NCBI GenBank assembly: GCA_001914705.1
Contig: MNDB01000107.1
Span: 1-19,967, forward strand
Origin: Actinobacteria bacterium 13_2_20CM_68_14
GTDB lineage: Bacteria > Actinomycetota > Thermoleophilia > Gaiellales > Gaiellaceae
Length of the DNA stretch: 19,967 nucleotides
Reading direction: 5' to 3'
Shown: positions 6,835 to 13,011 of the stretch, piece after piece
How positions within the stretch are numbered: the first letter of the stretch is position 1
How the letters are laid out: each line of letters starts with the position of its first letter
Notes under the pieces: generated by a model
Seen by the model: the letters and a program-made list of their open reading frames with translations, nothing else
Databases searched by the model: none
What the model was told of the DNA's origin: nothing
Program-made: the position numbers and the translations under genes

Positions 6835-7646
6835 TCGTCGACTACCACATGCACCTTCGCGATCCCGAGGAGCGGGTCGACCATTCGCTCGAAGCGGTGG
6901 AGATATTTGTCGAGGCGGCCGCCGAGCGCGGGGTCGACGAGATCTGCTTCACCGAGCATGTCTACTACTTCGTGCAGACCCGCCGGCTCTGGGACCAGCA
7001 GTACATGCTCGAGCGCTGCGTCCACGACCTCGACCGCTATGTGGGCGCGATCATCGATGCGAAGGAGCGAGGGCTCCCGGTCAAGCTCGGGCTCGAGGTC
7101 GACTACCTCGCCGGCCGCGAGCGTGAGACCGCGGACGTCCTCGCGCCCTATCCGTGGGACTATCTGCTCGGCTCGGTCCACTTCGTCGACGGCTTCCCGG
7201 TCGACCAGGAGCCAGGGCTGGTCGAGAAGCTCGGCCCGCACGAAGCCTGGCGGCGCTACTTCGTCTGGCTGCGGAACGCGGCGCGGAGCGGACTGTTCGA
7301 CTCGCTCTCTCATCCCGACCTCGTCAAGCACCACGGGCCGCGGCCGGACACGGAGACGGTCCAATGGCTGCACGAGGAGACGGCCGACGCGATCGAAGCC
7401 GCGCGTGTCTGCATCGAGGTCTCCTCCGCCGGCCTACATAAGCCCGTCGGCGAGCTCTACCCCGATCCACCGCTGCTCGAGGCCTGTCACGCTCGGGGGG
7501 TGCCGATCACGCTTGCCTCGGATGCGCACGCACCGCAGAACGTCGGTCGTGATCTAGATCACGCAGTCGGTCTCGCTCGCGCGGCGGATTACGAGACGGT
7601 CACGGTCTTCGATCGCCGGGAGCGCCGGCAGGAGCCGCTCGGATGA
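6831..7646 (+). CDS. PHP-domain phosphatase, histidinol-phosphatase (HisK/HisJ) family
   Basis: This 271-residue protein has a polymerase-and-histidinol-phosphatase (PHP) metal domain. Its metal-binding motifs are visible in the expected order: DYHMH (His6, His8), FTEHVYY, GLEVDY, GSVHF, SHPDLVK and SDAHAP. Family members hydrolyse histidinol phosphate to histidinol, the penultimate step of histidine synthesis; some act on other phosphate esters. The TTG start overlaps the ispD stop by 4 bases, and the stop overlaps the ispF ATG by 4 bases, so it is translated in step with both MEP enzymes. No other histidine gene is in the window, so its real substrate may differ. The family assignment is firm and the substrate is not. 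Confidence 0.85.
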   Translation: MIVDYHMHLRDPEERVDHSLEAVEIFVEAAAERGVDEICFTEHVYYFVQTRRLWDQQYMLERCVHDLDRYVGAIIDAKERGLPVKLGLEVDYLAGRERETADVLAPYPWDYLLGSVHFVDGFPVDQEPGLVEKLGPHEAWRRYFVWLRNAARSGLFDSLSHPDLVKHHGPRPDTETVQWLHEETADAIEAARVCIEVSSAGLHKPVGELYPDPPLLEACHARGVPITLASDAHAPQNVGRDLDHAVGLARAADYETVTVFDRRERRQEPLG

Positions 7647-8128
7647 GCGAGCTGCGGATCGGGTTGGGGGTCGACGCGCACGCGTTCTCGGACGGCGTTC
7701 CGCTCGTGCTCGGCGGGGTCGCGATCGAGTCGCCGCGGGGCCTCGCGGGCCATTCGGACGGCGACGTGATCGCGCATGCCCTGATCGACGCGCTGCTCGG
7801 CGGCGCGGGGCTCGGCGACATCGGTTCGCTGTTTCCGCCTGGGGAGCCGGAGTGGGAGGGAGCTTCGTCGCTCGAGCTGCTGCGGCGCGCCGCCGCGCAG
7901 GTACACGAGGCCGGGTGGGAGCTCGTCAACGCAGACTGCGTCCTGATCGGCGAGGAGCCGCGGATCGCGCCGCTTCGCGAGCAGATGCGCGAGCGCCTGG
8001 CGGAAGCGGTCGGAGCAGACGCAGAGCGGATCAACGTCCGCGCGACGACGACCGACAAGCTCGGCTTCACCGGCCGCGGCCAGGGACTCGCCGCTCAGGC
8101 CGTCGCCCTCGTCAAGCCGGCAGACTGA
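7643..8128 (+). CDS. ispF: 2-C-methyl-D-erythritol 2,4-cyclodiphosphate synthase IspF
   Basis: IspF cyclises the CDP-methylerythritol phosphate product and releases CMP in the MEP pathway. The 161-residue length is typical. Metal ligands are visible as GVDAHAF (Asp11, His13) and His45 in the segment GHSDGDVIAHALIDALLG. The C-terminal motif ATTTDKLGFTGRGQG is intact. The ATG start is in an ATGA overlap with the preceding phosphatase gene. The 3' end overlaps the end of the mutY remnant on the other strand by 17 bases. The enzyme should be active as a trimer. Confidence 0.96.
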   Translation: MSELRIGLGVDAHAFSDGVPLVLGGVAIESPRGLAGHSDGDVIAHALIDALLGGAGLGDIGSLFPPGEPEWEGASSLELLRRAAAQVHEAGWELVNADCVLIGEEPRIAPLREQMRERLAEAVGADAERINVRATTTDKLGFTGRGQGLAAQAVALVKPAD

Positions 8129-8760
8129 CGAGCCCGGCCTCGACCGTGACGAGACCGTCGCGCTCCAGCGCGGCCACGGCGTCGGAGTCGAGATCGGCGA
8201 CTCGTCGCGCCGAGGCGGCAACGAGGCGCAGCGTCGCCGCGCGGCGCTGGCGGAACGAGCCTTCGAAGCGGCTCTGCTTGCGCAACGGCTCGTAGCGGCG
8301 GTCTCGTGAGGGGCAGTCCGCGGCCAGCGGGCACACGCCGCAGCGCGGGACGCGGGCAAGGCAGACCGTCGCGCCGAGGTCCATCAGCGCCTGCGAACTC
8401 GCGGCCGAGGGCGAAGCGGCCCACTGCGTCGGCGGTGTAGCGGCCCACACCCGGTAGCACCGTCAGGTCCTCGGGCCAGCCGCCGGCAGCGATCTGCCCG
8501 GCCGCGCGGTGCAGGTTGAGCGCGCGGCGGTAGTAGCCGAGTCCCTGCCACTCGCGAATCACGTCCGCCGCCGGCGCGGCGGCGAGCGCGTTGACGGTCG
8601 GCCAGCGCTCGAGCCAGGCAAGGTACCGCGGCACCACCCGGTCGACCTGTGTCTGCTGGAGCATCACCTCCGAGACCAGGACCGCGTAGGGATCGCGCGT
8701 CCTGCGCCACGGCAGGTCGCGTCCGTTGGCCTCGAACCAGGCGAGCAACGACTTACGCAT
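8112..8760 (-). pseudogene. mutY: A/G-specific adenine glycosylase MutY, internally deleted and frameshifted
   Basis: MutY removes adenine mispaired with 8-oxoguanine. The 5' part starts at the ATG at 8760 (MRKSLLAWFEANGRDLPWR) and is normal for about 120 residues, including the catalytic-Glu region SEVMLQQTQV and the helix-hairpin-helix LPGVGRYTADAV. Near 8393-8405 the frame then shifts. The 3' part resumes in another frame with QALMDLGATVC and a perfect iron-sulfur motif C-x6-C-x2-C-x5-C, running to the stop at 8112. The segment expected between, with the DTNVRRV motif and the catalytic Asp, is absent: roughly 50-60 residues are missing. The whole locus is only 649 bases and its halves are out of frame. 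A single-base sequencing error cannot explain this; a real deletion or an assembly collapse can. A C-terminal NUDIX-like domain is also lacking, as in some short actinobacterial forms. Confidence 0.88.
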
Positions 8761-8767
8761 CGCCGGG

Positions 8768-8777
8768 ACAGTAACTT
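8768..8777. promoter_or_regulatory. Overlapping divergent -10 boxes for mutY and gltX
   Basis: Only 27 bases separate the mutY and gltX start codons. On the plus strand TAACTT (8772-8777) lies 10 bases before the gltX ATG. On the minus strand TACTGT (complement of 8768-8773) lies 7 bases before the mutY ATG. The two boxes share two bases. Neither start has a convincing ribosome site, so both transcripts may be leaderless. Confidence 0.4.
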
Positions 8778-8787
8778 TCGGCTCGGA

Positions 8788-9789
8788 ATGAAAAGAGTCC
8801 GCTTTGCCCCCAGCCCCACCGGCTCGCTCCACGTCGGCAACGCCCTCAGTGCGGTTGCCAACCGTGCCTTCGGGGACTGGATGCTCCTGCGGATCGACGA
8901 CACCGACCCGGAGCGCAACGTGCCGGGCGGCGAGGATGCGATCCTCGCGGATCTCGCCTGGCTCGGCGTCGAATGGGACGAGGGGCCAGTCCGGCAGAGC
9001 GAGCGCTCCGCTCGCTACACGGAGGCCGGCAGGGAGCTGGGCGACCGCTTCGACGGGATCACGCTCCTACGGGAGGACGGAAGCGCCACCTACCACCTCG
9101 CCAGCGTCGTGGACGACGTCGATTTCGGGATCACGCACGTCATCCGCGGCAACGACCACAGGCCGAACGAGCAGCTCCATCGACGGCTAACGCAAGCGCT
9201 CGGCGCGACGCCGCCCGAGTTCATCCACCACGGCCTGATCCTCGGCGAGGACGGCCGCAAGCTGTCCAAACGGACGCCGGGCGCGACGGTCGCCTCGTTG
9301 CGCGAGCAGGGGATCCCGGCCGCCGCCGTTCGCCGCTACCTCGAAGAGCTCGGGCTGCCGAAGCACGACGTCCACTACGACCTGCCCCGGATCAGGCGGC
9401 TGGCGATCGAGGCGATCGCGGAGATGCCGGACGCTGAACTTGCGGAGGCCGCCGAAGCGCCGGTCGGGCTCGTGCCGGTGCTGCGCGGCGCCCGCGACCT
9501 GAACGAGGCGCGCGAGCTCGCACGGCAGGTGCTCGAGCCCGAGCCCGTTCAGCTGCCGGCCGAGGCCCGTCCGACGCTGGAGCGCTTCAAGGAGCTCCGC
9601 GAAGGTGCGAGTAACGGGCTCGACCACGACGCCGCCCGCGAGCTCGTCCGCGAGCTGAAGGCTGTCGGCGGCGACCTGAAGACTCTGCGGCTGGCGCTCA
9701 CCGGCCGAGACCGCGGGCCTGAGCTGGCCGCCCTGCTCGAAGCGCTGCCGAAGGACGAGGCGCTGCGGAGGGCCGATGCGGCTCTTTGA
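8788..9789 (+). CDS. gltX: Glutamyl-tRNA synthetase, unusually short form
   Basis: This class I aminoacyl-tRNA synthetase attaches glutamate to tRNA. The ATP-binding HIGH-type motif is in APSPTGSLHVGNAL, and the second signature is the KMSKS variant GRKLSKR. The conserved LREDGSATYHLASVVDD and THVIRGNDH segments are present, and the C-terminus LRLALTGRDRGPEL matches the end of full-length GluRS. The protein is only 333 residues against the usual 460-500. About 90 residues between SERSARYTEAGREL and the LREDG motif (the connecting/zinc-binding region) are reduced to about ten, and the anticodon-binding part is also shortened. It lacks the cysteine cluster of glutamyl-Q tRNA(Asp) synthetase, and its position before cysS argues for true GluRS. 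The ATG at 8788 is chosen because similarity begins there; the frame stays open further upstream, but only antisense to mutY. It overlaps cysS by 14 bases. Confidence 0.82.
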   Translation: MKRVRFAPSPTGSLHVGNALSAVANRAFGDWMLLRIDDTDPERNVPGGEDAILADLAWLGVEWDEGPVRQSERSARYTEAGRELGDRFDGITLLREDGSATYHLASVVDDVDFGITHVIRGNDHRPNEQLHRRLTQALGATPPEFIHHGLILGEDGRKLSKRTPGATVASLREQGIPAAAVRRYLEELGLPKHDVHYDLPRIRRLAIEAIAEMPDAELAEAAEAPVGLVPVLRGARDLNEARELARQVLEPEPVQLPAEARPTLERFKELREGASNGLDHDAARELVRELKAVGGDLKTLRLALTGRDRGPELAALLEALPKDEALRRADAAL

Positions 9790-11071
9790 CACCTACACGC
9801 GCGGCCTCTTCGAGCTGCCGCCGCCTCCAGGCCCGATCCGCATGTACTTCTGCGGGCCGACCGTCTACCAGCGGATCCACATCGGCAATGCGCGGCCGTT
9901 CGTGCTCTCGATGTGGCTGAAGCGCTGGCTCGAGGAGTCCGGCTACGACGTCCGGCTCGCCGAGAACATCACGGACATCAACGACAAGATCTACCTGGCT
10001 GCGCCGGGCCACAGCGCCGAGCTCGCAGCGGAGGCTTCGCGCTGGTACGTCGACGACACTGATCTGCTCGGGCTCGGCCGGCCCGACCACGAGCCGAAGG
10101 CGACCGAGACCGTCCCCGAGATCGTCGACCTGATCGGCAGGCTCGTCGACCGCGGGCTCGCCTACCCGGCCGGTGGGGACGTCTACTTCAGGGTCGCCGC
10201 ATTTCCCGAGTACGGCCGGCTCTCGGGCCGCGAGGGCGACCACGAGGCTCTGCACAACCCGTCGGAGGAAGCGGAACGCGAGGAGCTGAAGGAGGACCCG
10301 CGCGACTTTGCGCTCTGGAAGGCGCACAAGGAGGGCGAGGACACCGTCTGGGAGTCGCCGTGGGGGCCGGGCCGCCCGGGCTGGCACATCGAGTGCTCGG
10401 CGATGGCCGAGAAGTTTCTCGGTCCGGTCTTCGAGATCCACGGCGGCGGGATCGACCTGATCTTCCCGCACCACGAGAACGAGCTCGCGCAGTCGCGCGG
10501 CGCTGGCAGCGAGTTCGCGCGCATGTGGATGCACAACGGGCTCCTCGAGCTGACCGGCGAGAAGATGTCGAAGTCGCTCGGCAACATCGTCTCCCTTCGC
10601 GAGGCCGTCCAAGAATGGGGGCGCGAGGCGATCCTGCTCTTCTTCATGAACTCGGCCTGGCGCAAGCCGATCGACTTCAGCGACGAGGTGATGGCGCAGG
10701 CGAGCGCACAGGCCGAGACCTTCCGCAACTACTTCGTCGGTCTCGATTCCGAGCCGGGGGAGATCGATCGCGACTCTCTTGCCCGTGTGCTCGACGACGA
10801 CTTCAACACCGCGGGCGCCCTCGCGCTCTTCCACGACTGGCGGGCACGCGGCCAAACCGCCTCGTTGCGGTGGGGGCTGGAGCTCTTCGGGCTCGGCGAC
10901 CTCGCACAGGCGGTCTCGGCGCCCGACGGCCTCGTCGCGCTCGCGGAGAAGCGCCAAGAAGCAAGGGCAAGTCGCGATTTCGACGAGGCGGACCGCCTGC
11001 GCGGCGAGATCGAGGGCCAGGGCTGGGAGGTCCGAGATGTCGCCGACGGTTTCGAGCTCGTTCCTAAATGA
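9776..11071 (+). CDS. cysS: Cysteinyl-tRNA synthetase
   Basis: CysRS charges tRNA-Cys. The 431-residue protein carries YFCGPTVY with zinc ligand Cys26, the HIGH-type motif HIGN (35-38), the zinc-site segments GWHIECSAM and FPHHENELAQS, and KMSKS at 263-267. The helical C-terminal region includes the usual DRLRGEIEGQGWEV segment, and the length is slightly below the common 460. The ATG at 9776 is preceded by GGAGG at good spacing inside the end of gltX. Its own stop overlaps the rlmB start as ATGA. The gltX-cysS-rlmB order is that of Gram-positive genomes. The distinction from the mycothiol ligase MshC rests on this context and on the overall CysRS-like sequence. Confidence 0.93.
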   Translation: MRLFDTYTRGLFELPPPPGPIRMYFCGPTVYQRIHIGNARPFVLSMWLKRWLEESGYDVRLAENITDINDKIYLAAPGHSAELAAEASRWYVDDTDLLGLGRPDHEPKATETVPEIVDLIGRLVDRGLAYPAGGDVYFRVAAFPEYGRLSGREGDHEALHNPSEEAEREELKEDPRDFALWKAHKEGEDTVWESPWGPGRPGWHIECSAMAEKFLGPVFEIHGGGIDLIFPHHENELAQSRGAGSEFARMWMHNGLLELTGEKMSKSLGNIVSLREAVQEWGREAILLFFMNSAWRKPIDFSDEVMAQASAQAETFRNYFVGLDSEPGEIDRDSLARVLDDDFNTAGALALFHDWRARGQTASLRWGLELFGLGDLAQAVSAPDGLVALAEKRQEARASRDFDEADRLRGEIEGQGWEVRDVADGFELVPK

Positions 11072-11784
11072 CCCGCGAGCAGATCTACGGCCGCCGGCCT
11101 GTACGTGAGGCCTTGCGCGGGCCGCGCGAGGTGCTCGAGCTCTGGGTGACCGAGCGGGCGCTGAAGGCGGAGCCGTGGCTCCGCGAGCCAGGGCTCGGGA
11201 CCAGGTCCCGGGTCAAGCCCGAGCGGGACCTGACCGAGGCGGCGGGGACGCGAGACCACCAGGGAGTCCTCGCCTGGGCCGAGCCCTACCGCTATGCGGA
11301 CGCGTACGAATTAGCCGTGGGCGAGTCGCCGCTGCTCGTCTGCCTCGACCAGGTCACCGATCCGCACAACCTCGGCGCGGTCGCCCGCACGGGAGAGGCC
11401 GCGGGAGCGACCGGAATCGTCGTCCCGGCGCACAACGCAGCGCGAGTGACGCCGGCCGTCGTCCGCGCCTCGGCCGGCGCGATCGAGCACCTTCCCGTCG
11501 CTGTCGTCAAGAACATGGCCCGCTACCTCTCGGAGGTGAAAGGCCCGCGGCTCTGGGCCTGGGCCGCCGCCGGGGACGCCGAGACGCAACTGTGGCAGGC
11601 CGACCTAACGGGCGGCATCGCGCTCGTCCTCGGCGCAGAAGGCAAGGGCGTCCGGCCGCTCGTCCGCCGCACCTGCGACGCGGCGGTCTCGATCCCAGTG
11701 GCCGGCGAGGTCGAATCGCTGAACGTCAGCGTCGCAGCGGGCGTTCTCCTCTACGAGGCCCGCAGGCAGCGCAACGGTGGCTGA
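11068..11784 (+). CDS. rlmB: TrmH-family 23S rRNA 2'-O-methyltransferase RlmB-like
   Basis: This SPOUT (TrmH-family) methyltransferase of 238 residues probably methylates the 2'-hydroxyl of a guanosine in 23S rRNA. The N-terminal substrate-binding domain begins with the typical IYGRRPVREAL. The knotted catalytic domain shows motif 1 DPHNLGAVARTGEAAG, motif 2 ALVLGAEGKGV and motif 3 IPVAGEVESLNVSVA, where the Asn-Val-Ser segment binds S-adenosylmethionine. It starts in an ATGA overlap with cysS and overlaps the next gene by 8 bases, so it lies within one operon. The exact rRNA position cannot be read from the sequence. Confidence 0.9.
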   Translation: MTREQIYGRRPVREALRGPREVLELWVTERALKAEPWLREPGLGTRSRVKPERDLTEAAGTRDHQGVLAWAEPYRYADAYELAVGESPLLVCLDQVTDPHNLGAVARTGEAAGATGIVVPAHNAARVTPAVVRASAGAIEHLPVAVVKNMARYLSEVKGPRLWAWAAAGDAETQLWQADLTGGIALVLGAEGKGVRPLVRRTCDAAVSIPVAGEVESLNVSVAAGVLLYEARRQRNGG

Positions 11785-12214
11785 GCCGACCCTCTACCTC
11801 TTCGACGGTTACAACGTCCTCCACGCCGGCTCGTTCTCGCATCCGCGCGAGCTGGTCGACCAGCTCGCGAGCTTCGTCGCCCTCAAGGGCGCGCGTGGGG
11901 TGGTCGTCTTCGACGGTGTCGGCGAAGAACGGACGCACGGCCCGCTGGAAGTTCGCTATGCGCCGCACGCAGACACCGTGCTCGAGCAGCTCGCGGCCGA
12001 GTATCGGGGCCGGGAACGCGTCTGCCTTGTTTCCTCCGACTTCGCCGTGCGCGGCACCTCGGGCCAGGAGGTGATGAAGCTCAGCTCGGCCACCTTCGTC
12101 CGCGACCTCGAGCCGGCGGGCCAGCAAGAGGAACGGCCGCATAGATTGGCCGAGCGACTCGATCGCGCGACAAGGGACCGGTTGGAGCGATTGAGACGCA
12201 ATCGGTCCGGTTAA
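11777..12214 (+). CDS. NYN-domain endoribonuclease, YacP/Rae1-like
   Basis: This is a 145-residue NYN (PIN-like) nuclease domain protein. It starts with the typical LYLFDGYNVLHA, carrying the first metal-binding Asp (Asp10). GVVVFDG and VCLVSSDF follow with further acidic residues, and then VRGTSGQEVM. The C-terminus is a basic helix. In B. subtilis the protein at the same gene position (YacP, Rae1) cleaves mRNA on the ribosome, so a ribosome-linked RNase role is plausible. The GTG start overlaps rlmB by 8 bases. It is the last gene of the gltX operon, and sigH follows after a 114-base gap as in Bacillus. The protein is a little shorter than the usual 170. Confidence 0.87.
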   Translation: MAEPTLYLFDGYNVLHAGSFSHPRELVDQLASFVALKGARGVVVFDGVGEERTHGPLEVRYAPHADTVLEQLAAEYRGRERVCLVSSDFAVRGTSGQEVMKLSSATFVRDLEPAGQQEERPHRLAERLDRATRDRLERLRRNRSG

Positions 12215-12226
12215 TTCGATATAAAC

Positions 12227-12257
12227 GCAAGGTCTTGTGTTTTCGTTGGGACCTTGC
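12227..12257. promoter_or_regulatory. Inverted repeat spanning the sigH promoter region
   Basis: GCAAGGTC (12227-12234) and GACCTTGC (12250-12257) form perfect 8-bp arms with a 15-base spacer. The left arm abuts the predicted -35 and the right arm ends just before the predicted -10, so a bound dimer would block polymerase. It could also be a weak terminator for the preceding operon, but no T-run follows. Confidence 0.4.
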
Positions 12258-12263
12258 TACCGT
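12235..12263 (+). promoter_or_regulatory. Candidate sigH promoter
   Basis: TTGTGT (12235-12240) and TACCGT (12258-12263) are 17 bases apart. Transcription would begin near 12270, giving a leader of about 60 bases before the ribosome site and the sigH ATG. Confidence 0.45.
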
Positions 12264-12328
12264 CACCTCAACCTCAACATGAGATTCGGTCCTGACGCCG
12301 TTTCTTACCCGTGAGAGAGGGGAAGCGA

Positions 12329-12991
12329 ATGCCGGCCCGTTCAGCCCCAGCGTATTCGGCTCAGCGACAGCAGCGCGAGCTTGCGGATCTCCAGCTCGTC
12401 GTCCGGGCCCGTAACGGCGACCAGGTTGCCCTCGACGCGCTGATCCGCCGCTACACGGGCTTCGTCCGTCTGAAGGCGAGCTCGTACTTCCTCGCCGGTG
12501 GCGATTCCGAGGACCTGATCCAGGAGGGCCTGATCGGCCTCTACAAGGCGGTGCGCGACTTCCGGCACGACAAGGAGACCTCGTTCCGAAGCTTCGCCGA
12601 GCTCTGCGTGACGCGCCAGATCATCACGGCGATCAAGACCGCTACGCGCTTCAAGCACTCGCCGCTGAACACGTACATCTCCTTCTCGAACACGCCGGCG
12701 GGCCAGGACTCCGATTCGGACGTGACCCTCGGCGATGCGCTCCCCGGCCCGACCGTCGACGACCCCTCGATCTGCGTGATCTCGACCGAGGAGCTGCAGA
12801 GCCTCGTGTTCTCGCTCGGCACCGGCCTCTCGAAGCTCGAGGCCGATGCCCTGAAGCTCTACCTCGAGGGCTCCTCCTACGAGGAGATGGCGGAGGAGCT
12901 CGGCTGCGACACCAAGACGATCGACAACGCGCTGCAGCGGGTCAAGCGAAAGGTGCTCCAGCACCAACAAGCGCGCCAGGTCCTGCAGTAG
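12329..12991 (+). CDS. sigH: RNA polymerase sigma factor, SigH (sigma-30, Spo0H) type
   Basis: This 220-residue sigma-70-family factor closely resembles B. subtilis sigma-H, which controls transition-phase and early sporulation genes there. Region 2 spans about residues 31-110 and includes YTGFVRLKASSYFLAGGDSE, EDLIQEGLIGLYKAVRDF and FAELCVTRQIITAIKTATR. Region 4 is the helix-turn-helix near the end, with YEEMAEELGCDTKTIDNAL. The ATG at 12329 is preferred over a GTG at 12311 because GAGAGGGGAAGCGA gives it a ribosome site. Its place after yacP equals that in Bacillus. It should not be confused with mycobacterial SigH, which is a different, ECF-type factor. Its role here is unknown; a stress or stationary-phase regulon is an inference. 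Confidence 0.9.
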   Translation: MPARSAPAYSAQRQQRELADLQLVVRARNGDQVALDALIRRYTGFVRLKASSYFLAGGDSEDLIQEGLIGLYKAVRDFRHDKETSFRSFAELCVTRQIITAIKTATRFKHSPLNTYISFSNTPAGQDSDSDVTLGDALPGPTVDDPSICVISTEELQSLVFSLGTGLSKLEADALKLYLEGSSYEEMAEELGCDTKTIDNALQRVKRKVLQHQQARQVLQ

Positions 12992-12996
12992 CGGGG

Positions 12997-13002
12997 TAAT
13001 CT
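12997..13002 (+). promoter_or_regulatory. Candidate -10 box of the sulfite-oxidase-like gene
   Basis: TAATCT follows the sigH stop by 5 bases and lies 9 bases before the TTG start at 13012. No ribosome site is visible. This fits a leaderless or nearly leaderless mRNA. Confidence 0.35.
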
Positions 13003-13011
13003 GGCCGCGCG

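Noticed and set aside
5988..7373. A 461-codon minus-strand open frame across carD, ispD and the PHP gene
   Set aside because: It runs antisense to three well-identified genes and has no domain-like features; long antisense frames are expected at this GC content.
8509..8787. N-terminal extension of gltX
   Set aside because: The extra frame is antisense to mutY; GluRS similarity starts exactly at MKRVRFAPSPTG.
8788..9789. Assignment of the short synthetase as glutamyl-Q tRNA(Asp) synthetase
   Set aside because: The cysteine zinc site of that family is missing, and the C-terminal LRLALTGRDRGPEL matches the anticodon-binding end of true GluRS.
12311..12328. GTG start for sigH six codons upstream
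   Set aside because: The added residues would be encoded by the ribosome-site sequence of the ATG at 12329.
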